64,000 bases of DNA from Candidatus Cloacimonetes bacterium HGW-Cloacimonetes-2 (GTDB taxonomy: Bacteria; Cloacimonadota; Cloacimonadia; Cloacimonadales; Cloacimonadaceae). Of the stretch, positions 16,484 through 25,429 are shown in pieces. The notes beneath the pieces were generated by a model. That model did not search any database. It worked only from the letters and a program-made list of their open reading frames with translations, and was not told the origin of the DNA. The stretch's first letter is position 1; each line of letters starts with the position of its first letter. The stretch is taken from assembly GCA_002842035.1 (NCBI GenBank), contig PHBP01000006.1, positions 21,685-85,684 on the forward strand, in the 5' to 3' direction. Position numbers and translations under genes: made by a program.

Positions 16484-16939
16484 ATGTACAAAGAAATATG
16501 CAGTAAGTATGCGCCTACAAAGGATAACCTGATCTACATCCTGCATGAGATTCAGGATACCCACCCGCAGCACTATATTTCTGAAGAAGCGGTCGAAGCC
16601 GTTTCTGAATACCTCAAGATACCCAGTAACCACATTTATGGTGTTTTGACATTTTACACGATGTACAGCACCAAGCCGCGTGGAAAAAACATCATTCGCC
16701 TCTGCGAATCACCACCTTGCTACATCAAGGGTTCAGACAATATTATGCGCAAGCTCAGGACTGAGCTTGGCGTAGAAGAAGGCGGAACCACCAAGGACGG
16801 TCTCTTCACCCTCGAGCTTTGCGCTTGCCTGGGTGTTTGCGGAAACGCCCCTGTAATGATGATCAATGACGATGTCTATGGCGATCTCACCGAAGAGAAA
16901 GTCGAAGAAATCCTCGAGAAAGTCCGGAGGAGGAAGTAA
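16484..16939 (+). CDS. HydC/NuoE-like [2Fe-2S] subunit, copy 2
   Basis: The 151-residue protein is a second NuoE/HydC homologue in the same operon. Cysteine ligands are in CESPPC and CLGVC, and the typical HIYGVLTFYTMYS segment is present. It differs markedly from copy 1 at 13180, so the duplication is old or the copies have different partners. AAGGAG precedes the ATG. Its stop overlaps the start of the second HydB-like gene in a TAATG junction, which points to this pair acting together. It may serve HydA, or an unlinked NAD-dependent enzyme such as formate dehydrogenase. Confidence 0.9.
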   Translation: MYKEICSKYAPTKDNLIYILHEIQDTHPQHYISEEAVEAVSEYLKIPSNHIYGVLTFYTMYSTKPRGKNIIRLCESPPCYIKGSDNIMRKLRTELGVEEGGTTKDGLFTLELCACLGVCGNAPVMMINDDVYGDLTEEKVEEILEKVRRRK

Positions 16940-18501
16940 TGAAGTTCTATCGTAATCACGTCCTCGTCGGAATCAGTGAGATGGCTCTCAATGCCGGAGT
17001 GGAAGATTTCCTCAAAGCATTGCGTCAGGAGCTTGCAAAGGCTGATCTCGCCGAAGAGATCAATATCCTGGAGACAGGTCCTCTTGGCTTCTTTGGCAAG
17101 GGCATCTGCATCACCGTCTATCCCGAAAACATCAACTACTCCGATCTCAAGATCGAAGACATTCCGGAGCTGGTCAATGAGCACTTCCTCAAAGGTCGTC
17201 CCGTAGCACGTCTGATTCTTGAGACCGGTGCCAAATTCAGCCCCAAGTTCAATTATGAGACTCGTATCGTACTGCGCAATTCAGGCATCATCGATCCTGA
17301 AAGCATTGATGAATACATCGGTGCCGGCGGTTACGAAGCCTGGGAAAAGGCCCTCACTCAGATGCAACCGATGGACATTGTAAATGAAGTCAAAGCCTCC
17401 GGCCTGCGTGGTCGTGGTGGTGCAGGCTTTCCTGCCGGCGTAAAGTGGAGCTTTACCGCGCCACTGGAAGCCGAGCAGAAATACGTTGTTGTCAATGCTG
17501 ACGAAGGCGAGCCGGGTACCTTCAAAGATCGTCTGATAATGGAAGGTGACCCGCATCAATTGCTCGAAGGCATAATGATCTGTGCCCGCGCGATCGGAGC
17601 CTCCAAAGCCTGGATCTATATCCGCGGCGAATACAAGCTCTGCATCGAACGTCTGCGCCACGCCATCAAGCAAGCCAAAGAATACGGCATCCTGGGCGAA
17701 AACATCTTTGACAGCGGTTTTGATCTGGATATCGATCTCAAGATCGGTGCCGGAGCCTATGTCTGCGGTGAAGAAACAGCCCTGATCGAATCCCTTGAAG
17801 GCAACCGCGGTAACCCCCGTTGGAAGCCGCCATTCCCGGGTGTGAAAGGCCTTTGGCAGTATCCGACCGTTGTAAACAACGTCGAGACTCTGGCAAACGT
17901 ACCTTATATCATCAAGAACGGCGCTGATGCCTACAAGAAATTTGGCACTCCCGAATGCACCGGAACCAAGGTTTACACGATCCTTGGCGACGTCGCTCAT
18001 CCCGGACTCTGCGAGATCGATATGGGCACCACCCTGCGCACCATCATCAATGAATATGCCGGTGGTATGAAGAAAGGCTTCAAGTTCAAAGCAGCCCTTG
18101 TGGGCGGAGCAGCAGGCGTGATCCTGCCTGACCGTCTGCTCGATGTCAAGATGGACTTTGCCAGCCTCAATCAATACGCAGCTGTGCTCGGCAGCGGTGC
18201 CATCCTTGTGATGAACGAGCATCAGAGCATCGTTGATATCCTCTGGAGCATCCTGCGTTTCTTCCGCCATGAATCCTGCGGAAAGTGTGCCCCTTGCCGC
18301 AACGGCACCCAGCAGCTCTACAAATTGATCACCAAGATCAAGAGTGGCAATGGCACAATGGATGACGTTGAACTGATGCAAAACATCGCTGAAACAATGC
18401 TGAATACCTCGTTCTGCGCCCTCGGTCAATCGCCCATAATGGCGATCCGCAGCGCTATCGAGAATTTCAAAGATGAATTCATCGAAATTACTAAGAAATA
18501 A
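16939..18501 (+). CDS. HydB/NuoF-like flavoprotein subunit, copy 2 (short form)
   Basis: The 520-residue protein keeps the FMN and NADH sites (GRGGAGFPAGVKW and ADEGEPGTFKDR) and the 4Fe-4S site (ESCGKCAPCRNG plus the later FCALGQ cysteine). Unlike copy 1, the N-terminal thioredoxin-like domain has lost its cysteines: positions equivalent to CCGSGC and GCMGPC read GISEMA and GPLGFF. It also ends without the two C-terminal ferredoxin sites. It is therefore a stripped-down NADH-oxidising subunit, closer in build to NuoF. It is translationally coupled to the preceding HydC-like gene. Whether it joins HydA or another enzyme is open. Confidence 0.9.
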   Translation: MKFYRNHVLVGISEMALNAGVEDFLKALRQELAKADLAEEINILETGPLGFFGKGICITVYPENINYSDLKIEDIPELVNEHFLKGRPVARLILETGAKFSPKFNYETRIVLRNSGIIDPESIDEYIGAGGYEAWEKALTQMQPMDIVNEVKASGLRGRGGAGFPAGVKWSFTAPLEAEQKYVVVNADEGEPGTFKDRLIMEGDPHQLLEGIMICARAIGASKAWIYIRGEYKLCIERLRHAIKQAKEYGILGENIFDSGFDLDIDLKIGAGAYVCGEETALIESLEGNRGNPRWKPPFPGVKGLWQYPTVVNNVETLANVPYIIKNGADAYKKFGTPECTGTKVYTILGDVAHPGLCEIDMGTTLRTIINEYAGGMKKGFKFKAALVGGAAGVILPDRLLDVKMDFASLNQYAAVLGSGAILVMNEHQSIVDILWSILRFFRHESCGKCAPCRNGTQQLYKLITKIKSGNGTMDDVELMQNIAETMLNTSFCALGQSPIMAIRSAIENFKDEFIEITKK

Positions 18502-18523
18502 AAGAATAAAGAGGATTTGAACT

Positions 18524-20308
18524 ATGGCTAAAACAGTCAATGTTTGGATTGATGGACACCATCTGGAAGTTCCCGATACAATGACCATCATCGAAGCCGC
18601 CGACAAATACGGTATCAATATTCCGCGTCTCTGCTACCATCCCGATCTTCCGCCTACTGCAAACTGCGGTGTCTGCGTGGTCGAGCTGGCAGGCAGCCCT
18701 ACTCCCAAGCGCGCTTGCTGCACCCCCGTTTCCGAAGGAATGAAGATTTCATCCAATTCCAAGAAACTGCGTGCCTATCGCAAGACCCTTGTCGAGATGA
18801 TCCTTTCCAACCACGAAGTCGTCTGCCCCACCTGCGCCGCAAACAATAAATGCGAGCTGCAGACTCTGGCAAACAACCTCGGAGTCGATCCGGACGCTCT
18901 GCCCAATATCCTGCACAAGAAACCTGTGGATCTTTCCAGCCCTTCCATCATCCGCGACGTCAACAAGTGCATCGCCTGCGGTCGCTGCGTGACAGTCTGC
19001 AATGAAGTTCAGACCGTTAATGCCCTCACCTTCAGCGATCGTGGTATCGAAGCCCATATCGATACAGCCTTCTCAAACGGAATGGCAACCAGCCCCTGCG
19101 TCAATTGCGGTCAATGCACCGTTTATTGCCCCACCGGCGCCCTGCGTGAGAAGAGCGAGATCGACCAGGTCTGGGAAGCTATCCTGGATCCCGAAAAGCA
19201 CGTCGTAGTACAGGAAGCCCCCGCAATCCGCGTCTCCCTGGCTGAAGAATTTGGTATGGAACTGGGCACCGTAACCGCAAAGAAGATGTATGCCGCTCTC
19301 AGAAAGATCGGTTTCGATGCTATTATGGATACCAATTTCACCGCTGATCTCACCATTATGGAAGAAGGCACGGAATGCGTCGCCAAGCTCAAAGCCGGCG
19401 AAAAGCGTCCTTTGATTACCTCCTGCTCCCCCGGTTGGATCAAATTTATGGAAACCTATTACCCCGATCTGGCAGATTGCGTCTCCACCGCCAAATCCCC
19501 GATGAGTATGTTTGGCGTCCTGGCAAAGACCTATTATGCCCAGGAACAGGGTATTGATCCTGCCAAGATCGTCTCCGTCGCAGTGATGCCCTGCACCGCC
19601 AAGAAGTTTGAGGCTCGTCGTCCCGAACTCCGCGACAGCGGTTATCAGGATACTGATTATGTGCTCACCACACGTGAATTCATCCGTATGATCAAAGAAG
19701 CCGGCATCGATTTCAAATCCATCAAGGAAGAAGAAGCCGATGAAGGTATGAGCTTCTACACCGGCGCCGGCACCATCTTTGGAGCAACCGGCGGTGTGAT
19801 GGAAGCAGCAATCCGTAGCGCCTACACCCTGGTCACAGGAGAAGAGCTCGAAGATATCGATATCGTCGGTGTCCGCGGTCTCCAAGGCGTCAAGGAAGCA
19901 ACCGTCAACGTCCCCGGCTTTGGCGATCTGAGAGTAGCCGTTGCCCACGGTCTTGGCAATGCCCGCAAAGTTATGGATGCAGTGCGTGAAGGTCTCGCCA
20001 CCAAAGGCGAATCACCCTGGCACTTCATCGAGATTATGGCTTGCCCCGGCGGATGCGTCGGCGGTGGCGGACAACCCTATGGCAACAGTATGGCAATGCG
20101 TGCCCGTCGCGGCGAAGGTCTTTATGAAGAAGACCGCAAGCTCACCTATCGCAAGAGCCATCACAATCCCGAAGTCAAGCGTATTTACGAACGCTTCCTG
20201 GGAGCCCCCAATAGCGAGCTTGCCCACAAGCTCCTTCATACCCACTACTTTGAACGCTCGGTCAGCACAGGTCAGGTAGTCAAAGAAGCCACACACAAAC
20301 ATCACTAA
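18524..20308 (+). CDS. hydA: [FeFe]-hydrogenase catalytic subunit HydA (bifurcating type)
   Basis: The 594-residue protein makes or oxidises H2 at the H-cluster. N-terminal domains in order: a [2Fe-2S] NuoG-like domain (CYHPD, CGVC, CC), a His-Cys 4Fe-4S site (VCPTCAANNKC) and two 4Fe-4S sites (CIACGRCVTVC and CVNCGQCTVYC). The H-cluster loops are TSCSPGW (residues 299-305), MPCTAKKFE (355 on) and MACPGGCVGGGGQP (Cys507, Cys511). The C-terminal small-subunit-like tail (RKSHHNP...HYFERS) is present. Size and layout fit the HydA of trimeric NAD-dependent bifurcating hydrogenases. It is the last gene of the operon, followed by a terminator at 20332. Confidence 0.96.
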   Translation: MAKTVNVWIDGHHLEVPDTMTIIEAADKYGINIPRLCYHPDLPPTANCGVCVVELAGSPTPKRACCTPVSEGMKISSNSKKLRAYRKTLVEMILSNHEVVCPTCAANNKCELQTLANNLGVDPDALPNILHKKPVDLSSPSIIRDVNKCIACGRCVTVCNEVQTVNALTFSDRGIEAHIDTAFSNGMATSPCVNCGQCTVYCPTGALREKSEIDQVWEAILDPEKHVVVQEAPAIRVSLAEEFGMELGTVTAKKMYAALRKIGFDAIMDTNFTADLTIMEEGTECVAKLKAGEKRPLITSCSPGWIKFMETYYPDLADCVSTAKSPMSMFGVLAKTYYAQEQGIDPAKIVSVAVMPCTAKKFEARRPELRDSGYQDTDYVLTTREFIRMIKEAGIDFKSIKEEEADEGMSFYTGAGTIFGATGGVMEAAIRSAYTLVTGEELEDIDIVGVRGLQGVKEATVNVPGFGDLRVAVAHGLGNARKVMDAVREGLATKGESPWHFIEIMACPGGCVGGGGQPYGNSMAMRARRGEGLYEEDRKLTYRKSHHNPEVKRIYERFLGAPNSELAHKLLHTHYFERSVSTGQVVKEATHKHH

Positions 20309-20330
20309 AGGCTATTGCCTTGTAATATCC

Positions 20331-20366
20331 AGCCGGATTGCTCGATGCGATCCGGCTTTTTCTTTG
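20331..20366 (+). terminator. Rho-independent terminator of the hydrogenase operon
   Basis: A 7-bp stem (GCCGGAT, 11-base loop, ATCCGGC) is followed by TTTTTCTTTG, 23 bases after the hydA stop codon. Confidence 0.88.
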
Positions 20367-20403
20367 TCCGGTTTGATCGATTGCTCCTTGCTCCCTGCTT
20401 GAA

Positions 20404-20487
20404 TCCACTGGAGATCCCCTAGTGATCCCCTAGTGATTCCCTTGTGGCGACAAGGGGATCTCCAGTGCAGTGCGAGAGATTTGCCAG
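20404..20487 (-). repeat. Dispersed structured repeat, copy 2
   Basis: On the minus strand it reads as a near-identical copy of the one at 39011: GCACTGGAGATCCCC, then the stem CCCTTGTcgccACAAGGG, followed by two ACTAGGGGATC units and CCAGTGGATTCAAGC. It lies 3' of the hydrogenase operon. The shared flanks TTTGCC and CTGCTTGAATCC show that the repeat extends beyond the 11-bp units. Confidence 0.85.
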
Positions 20488-20586
20488 AAGATTTAACGGG
20501 GAGGATTTAACACAGAGGAAGCGCTGGGCGCTACGCGCCGTGGGTAAGTGATGGAGTGGGGTGCTGCGAGCAGTTTGATTGAATGG

Positions 20587-20690
20587 ATTCCTGCCTTTTC
20601 ACCCCGCCAAACCACAAGTGGTTTGCCGAGGACCTCGGCCGCAGAAATGACGGTAGGGGTCGAGTCTGGCGGAAGGGGTTGCGCAGGAAT
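20587..20690. repeat. Nested palindromic element with ATTCCTGC/GCAGGAAT ends, copy 1
   Basis: The outer arms ATTCCTGC (20587-20594) and GCAGGAAT (20683-20690) are perfect inverses. A second stem pairs CCGCCA with TGGCGG. Inside are two perfect hairpins, AAACCAC-aa-GTGGTTT and CCGAGG-a-CCTCGG. A related element with the same outer arms but different contents is at 38552-38607. No coding capacity. Confidence 0.75.
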
Positions 20691-20787
20691 GACGTTCATT
20701 TTGAGCCTGATAGGGGATCTACGCATATGGCGCAGCTTCACTATTAACTTATTCACTGTTTAACTCATTCACTTGTTAGTTTATAAA

Positions 20788-20810
20788 CCGCGCGTAGCGC
20801 ACGCTCCCAC
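20788..20810 (-). repeat. REP-like unit (GTGGGAG plus palindrome)
   Basis: On the minus strand GTGGGAGCGT is followed by GCGCT and ACGCG, giving a short hairpin directly after a GTGGG foot. The same GTGGGAG foot and hairpin layout occurs twice, in inverted orientation, at 38884-38938. REP elements of other bacteria are built the same way. Confidence 0.5.
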
Positions 20811-20895
20811 ATAAATCCGAAAAAGCATCGGAATCTCCCTTGACAGAATCAGGCGATTTGCAAAAATCAGACGGATGAGATAAGTGGAGTTTATG

Positions 20896-23800
20896 ATGTC
20901 TTTTGTGCACTTGCATAACCATAGCCAATACAGTTTGCTGGATGGAGCCTGCCGGGTTGACCGGATGATCAAGCTCGCCCTGAGCTACGGCATGCCCGCC
21001 GTCGCTATCACGGATCACGGCAATCTGTACGGCGCGATAGATTTTTACCGACAAGCCAAAAAAGCCGGGATCAAACCGATCGTCGGCATCGAAGCCTACA
21101 TTATAAATGGCGATATCTCCAGCGAAGAATCCAAAAATGAGACCCGTCACCACCTGATCCTACTGGCTCAGAACTACACGGGTTACAAGAACTTGATGAA
21201 GCTCTCGTCCAAGTCTTTCATAGATGGATTCTATTACAAGCCAAGAATATCGAAAGCATTGCTGGAGCAATACAGCGAGGGTATCATCTGCCTTTCCGCC
21301 TGTATCAAGGGTGAAATCCCCTCTCTACTCCACAATGAACGTAGCAAACAGGCTCGCGAAACGATCGAATGGTATAGGAAAATCTTTGGTGAAAGATTCT
21401 TTCTGGAAATCCAGGACCATGGGCTCGAGATAGAGCAAAAAGTGATGCCAAAGCTCATCGAGATTGCCAGAGAAATGAATGTACCGCTAGTGCTTACAAA
21501 TGACTGCCACTATCTGCATCAGGAAGATTCTGAGGCTCACGATATCCTGCTTTGTATCCAAACCGGCAAGCAGTTCAACGATCCGGGCAGGATGCGTTAC
21601 AATACCACACAGCTTTACTTTAAGTCTCCGGACGAGATGCGCTCGCTCTTCCCGGAAGTGCCAGAGGCTTATGAGAATACCCTGAGAATAGCGGAGATGA
21701 TCGATCTGGAGCTTAGATACGACCAGTTCCTGCTCCCTGAAATCGAGACTCCGCCTCAGTATCAGAGTATGGCAGATTACCTGAAAGCTCTCTGTTATGA
21801 AGAAGCAGCCAGGCGTTACCCGGATTTTGGCGAAGAGATCAGGAATCGGATCGATTACGAACTGGGTGTGATCAACCGGATGGGCTTTGACGGTTACTTC
21901 CTGGTGGTCAAAGATTTGATCGACAATGCCCGCAAACAGGATGTGCCGGTCGGTCCCGGACGTGGATCCGCAGCGGGCAGTATCGTAGCATATCTGCTTG
22001 ATATTACTCGGATTGATCCGATCAAATACCGGCTCTTCTTTGAGCGTTTCCTCAACCCGGAGCGTATCGGTATGCCTGATATCGATATCGACTTTTGCGC
22101 CCAAGGCAGATCAAAAGTGATCGACTATGTGGTGCAAAGATATGGCAGACAGAGCGTTACGCAGATCATTACCTTCGGTACTTTGGGTGCCAAATCGGTG
22201 ATCAAGGACGTAGCAAGGGTGCTATCCGTACCGGCATCCGAGGCGAATAACCTCACCAAGCTGATCTCACCCGGAGCCAAGAGCCTTGAAGATGCTTACA
22301 AAGTAAAAGGTGAATTTGCTGATGCGATCAATTCCAACGAGCTTTACCAAAGCATCTACAAGCACAGTTTGGTGCTGGAAGGATTGATCCGGCAGACCGG
22401 TATTCACGCTGCCGGATTGGTGATCGCACCCGGCGACCTGACAGACTATGTACCCTTGGCTTGCAGCGTCCAGAAAGGCGGCGACAATGCCGTCCTGGTG
22501 CAGTATGAAGGCAAGTGGCTGGATGATCTCAAGATGCTCAAGATGGATATCCTGGGGCTGAAGACCCTCACCTTGATCAAAAAGACAGTTGATCTGGTAA
22601 AAGAAAGCCAAAATATCGACATTGACATAGATAAGATCTCTCTGGACGACAAAAAGGTCTTCAAGCTGCTTTCTCAAGGCGAGACCAAGGGAGTCTTCCA
22701 GTTTGAATCGGATGGAATGACCAAGTATCTGATGGACCTCAAGCCCAATATGTTTGAGGATCTGATCGCAATGGTCGCTCTCTTCAGGCCGGGTCCAATG
22801 CGCTTTATCGATACCTATATCGCCCGTAAACACGGCAGGGAAAAGGTGCGTTACGAGCATCCGCTGGTCGAGAATGCCCTCAAGGAAACCTATGGCGTGA
22901 CGGTCTATCAGGAACAGGTGATGTTGATCTCCCGGGAAATGGGCGGTCTCAGCGGAGCAGATGCGGATACCTTGCGTAAAGCAATGGGTAAAAAGCAGAT
23001 GGACCTGATGAGCAAGTTTGAACTCAAGTTTTACGAAGGTGCCAAGGAACGTGGAGTAAGCGAGAGCGTATATCAGAAGATCTGGCGCGAGTGGCTGGAC
23101 TTTGCGGAATATGCTTTCAACAAGAGTCACGCTACCTGTTACGCTCTGGTAGCTTATCAAACAGCTTGGCTCAAGGCGTATTTCCCGGTGGAATTTATGG
23201 CTGCTCTGCTCTCTCTTGAGGATGATCCCTCAGATATTCCGGGATTGATAGAAGTATGTAAGACTATGGGGATCAAGATTATCCCGCCCAATATCAACCG
23301 TAGTATGGGCGAGTTTTCCGTGCATGGCAAGGAAGTGCTCTTTGGACTAAGGGCTATCAAGAACTTCGGTGAAGCAGCGATGAACGCGATCATTGAAGAC
23401 AGAGCTACCAGCGGAAGCTATAAAAACATCTATGAGTTTTGCTCGCGTCTTGATAGCAGCGCAGTAAACAAGACCACCTTGGAATGCCTAGTGGCTTCAG
23501 GAGCAATGGACGAGCTTGAGGGAAACCGGGCTCAGAAATGGGCTGTGATCGAGCATGCACTCAGCTTTAGCAGCGGAGAGCAGCGTGACCGCAAGAAGGG
23601 ACAAACCTCGCTCTTTGATCTGATCACAACGGACGAAGAGGAGTTTTACCCGGCTCTGCCAATCGAAGAGCCTTGGACATATCTTTCACAACTCGAAAGG
23701 GAAAAGGAAGTGCTGGGCTTTTATATGAGCGGACATCCGCTCTATCAATACAAAGCACTGATCAAGCACCTCTCAAACTGCAATTCTCAGAATGGCAAAA

Positions 23801-24333
23801 ACCGTAATGGGGATGAACTAATCCTCGCAGGAATTGTTACAGCAATCACAAAAAAACGTGATAACAAAGGCAATCCTATTGCTTTTGTTGAGTTTGAAGA
23901 TCTCAGCGGTAAGTTTGAAGTCCCGCTCTTTAATAAAGATTACAACCGCTTCTTGCAGACTATGCAGATCGGGCAGCTTTGCTTTGTCTTTGGCAATCGC
24001 AGCAACTATGGCGGCAATGATGATGGGATGCTAAGAGTGATGCCAAACAATATCGTTAGTTTTGACGAACTGAATGGAATCCTCTTTGGTGAACTGAAAT
24101 TAAAGCTGGATCTCTCCAAACTGGATGGTGATTTTATCAAGAGCCTGGAGAGACACTTAAGCAAACATAAGGGCGGATTCAAGCTCCAAACCACTGTCAT
24201 CAGCAAGGATGAAAACCGTTGGGTCCTCGAATCTAACAAGTGTGTCTTCCCCTCCAATGAACTGCTTAGTTGGTTGGAGCAATCCGGGATCGAATTCTCG
24301 GTAAGAGTGGGTAACAATGGCAAAGCTACTTAG
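20896..24333 (+). CDS. dnaE: DNA polymerase III alpha subunit
   Basis: The ~1145-residue protein is the replicative C-family polymerase. The N-terminal PHP domain starts at once with FVHLHNHSQYSLLDG and AITDHGN. The polymerase palm shows GPGRGSAAGS and the catalytic PDIDIDF at residues 394-400. An FNKSHATCYALVAYQTAWLK block precedes the tandem helix-hairpin-helix part, and a C-terminal OB fold (LAGIVTAITKKRD...FVEFEDLSG) binds single-stranded DNA. Length is normal. The ATG at 20896 lies six bases after GGAG; a second ATG at 20893 is too close, and a GTG at 20884 is unlikely. Its 3' end overlaps the next gene by 17 bases. Confidence 0.97.
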   Translation: MSFVHLHNHSQYSLLDGACRVDRMIKLALSYGMPAVAITDHGNLYGAIDFYRQAKKAGIKPIVGIEAYIINGDISSEESKNETRHHLILLAQNYTGYKNLMKLSSKSFIDGFYYKPRISKALLEQYSEGIICLSACIKGEIPSLLHNERSKQARETIEWYRKIFGERFFLEIQDHGLEIEQKVMPKLIEIAREMNVPLVLTNDCHYLHQEDSEAHDILLCIQTGKQFNDPGRMRYNTTQLYFKSPDEMRSLFPEVPEAYENTLRIAEMIDLELRYDQFLLPEIETPPQYQSMADYLKALCYEEAARRYPDFGEEIRNRIDYELGVINRMGFDGYFLVVKDLIDNARKQDVPVGPGRGSAAGSIVAYLLDITRIDPIKYRLFFERFLNPERIGMPDIDIDFCAQGRSKVIDYVVQRYGRQSVTQIITFGTLGAKSVIKDVARVLSVPASEANNLTKLISPGAKSLEDAYKVKGEFADAINSNELYQSIYKHSLVLEGLIRQTGIHAAGLVIAPGDLTDYVPLACSVQKGGDNAVLVQYEGKWLDDLKMLKMDILGLKTLTLIKKTVDLVKESQNIDIDIDKISLDDKKVFKLLSQGETKGVFQFESDGMTKYLMDLKPNMFEDLIAMVALFRPGPMRFIDTYIARKHGREKVRYEHPLVENALKETYGVTVYQEQVMLISREMGGLSGADADTLRKAMGKKQMDLMSKFELKFYEGAKERGVSESVYQKIWREWLDFAEYAFNKSHATCYALVAYQTAWLKAYFPVEFMAALLSLEDDPSDIPGLIEVCKTMGIKIIPPNINRSMGEFSVHGKEVLFGLRAIKNFGEAAMNAIIEDRATSGSYKNIYEFCSRLDSSAVNKTTLECLVASGAMDELEGNRAQKWAVIEHALSFSSGEQRDRKKGQTSLFDLITTDEEEFYPALPIEEPWTYLSQLEREKEVLGFYMSGHPLYQYKALIKHLSNCNSQNGKNRNGDELILAGIVTAITKKRDNKGNPIAFVEFEDLSGKFEVPLFNKDYNRFLQTMQIGQLCFVFGNRSNYGGNDDGMLRVMPNNIVSFDELNGILFGELKLKLDLSKLDGDFIKSLERHLSKHKGGFKLQTTVISKDENRWVLESNKCVFPSNELLSWLEQSGIEFSVRVGNNGKAT

Positions 24334-25429
24334 CCTGATAATACTGGTAATGTGTTTCGGGGGTCTTTTTGCCCAGGAACTGATAGTGGAACAGGGCATC
24401 GAGGACACGCAGTTTTGGCTGTTGGTGCCCTACAACATCCTGGGATTCAGAGCTAACTCTGATGTCTCGGATTATCAGGTGACGGTCCAGATCAAGAATT
24501 CACGCCGCAGAGCTGTCTTTACTCATAACAGCAGTATCAGAATCCTCAAGCGTGATTGGCTGAAGGATACCGCTATCCCGGTAATATTTGAAAGCGATAT
24601 GGAGCCGGGAAATTACACTGCTTCTATTAGAATTCGCAATCGCAGAATGGGCAGCAGTATCGAGCTGCAGAGGCAGTTTAAAATAGGCTCACAAGCAATT
24701 GAGCACGGAATGCCTTACATAGTTGCGACCAGAGATAGCATCAGCTTTATTCCGCCCAGTATGAGCCGGATTGACGATCAGATCAGTTCGCTAAGGCTGA
24801 AGCAGCGCTTTGCAGTGGAAGTCGATAGCATCGGAGTCTTTGCCGATAGCACCAGCGCGATTATTACAAATCCCTCCAGTCCACTCAGTATAGAGATCTT
24901 GCCATTGATCAATCAGGCAGCAACCAATCAACTGAAATTCACTTTCTATGAAGCCAATATCCAATTTAGAATGGATGCATTCCTATATAGCCCCTGGTTT
25001 GCCTATCGCCAAAGATACACGCTACGCAAACAGCGCGACCAGATTCGCTATATTGCCACGCAGAATGAATGGCTGGTGCTGCGCAGGCTCAGAAACGACG
25101 ATCTCGAAGAGGGCTTGGAGCAGTTTTGGACAATTCACGATCCCAGCCCGGGAACGCTACGCAATGAAGCCAGAGAACTCTTTTACCAGAGGGTACTTAC
25201 CGCCGACGAACGCTATACTATCCATGCAAGATTGCAGGGTTGGGCATCTGATCGCGGTAGAATATATATAAAGTATGGCGAGCCGGACGAGATCAGCGCC
25301 GAGGTATTACCTCTGGATAGCTATCCTTACATCGTCTGGCACTATTACAACCGTAACCTGCGCTTCATCTTCGATGATGTGGGCGGGTTTGGACAATACA
25401 CTCTAAGGAATACCGAAGATGAATACTAA
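24317..25429 (+). CDS. GWxTD-domain exported protein 1
   Basis: The 370-residue protein has a signal peptide (residues 4-19, ending GLFAQ) and beta-rich middle parts. Near the C-terminus is the GWxTD domain, here with GWASDRGRIYIKYGEPDEI. The family is common in FCB-group bacteria and usually occurs as tandem genes of unknown function. The domain normally reads GWxTD; here the fourth residue is Ser. Start and end overlap dnaE and the second GWxTD gene respectively, so all three are probably on one transcript. The protein is expected in the periplasm or outer membrane. Confidence 0.85.
   Translation: MAKLLSLIILVMCFGGLFAQELIVEQGIEDTQFWLLVPYNILGFRANSDVSDYQVTVQIKNSRRRAVFTHNSSIRILKRDWLKDTAIPVIFESDMEPGNYTASIRIRNRRMGSSIELQRQFKIGSQAIEHGMPYIVATRDSISFIPPSMSRIDDQISSLRLKQRFAVEVDSIGVFADSTSAIITNPSSPLSIEILPLINQAATNQLKFTFYEANIQFRMDAFLYSPWFAYRQRYTLRKQRDQIRYIATQNEWLVLRRLRNDDLEEGLEQFWTIHDPSPGTLRNEARELFYQRVLTADERYTIHARLQGWASDRGRIYIKYGEPDEISAEVLPLDSYPYIVWHYYNRNLRFIFDDVGGFGQYTLRNTEDEY

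Larger units (their letters stand above)
20367..20883. other. Repeat-rich intergenic region between hydA and dnaE
   Basis: About 520 bases without a supported gene. In order it contains the structured 11-bp repeat copy 2 (20404-20487), a GC-rich small palindrome around 20528, a nested palindrome with ATTCCTGC/GCAGGAAT ends (20587-20690), an AT-rich low-complexity stretch with repeated TTAACT/TTCACT words (20740-20780), and a minus-strand REP-like unit beginning GTGGGAG (20788-20810). Open frames across the region are short and carry no family signal. Confidence 0.7.

Noticed and set aside
14624..16633. Very long antisense open frame (669 codons) opposite hydB
   Set aside because: It is a shadow caused by codon bias of the real gene. 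The plus-strand frame has clear domain motifs, the minus-strand one has none. The same holds for other long antisense frames over hydA, hydB2 and dnaE.
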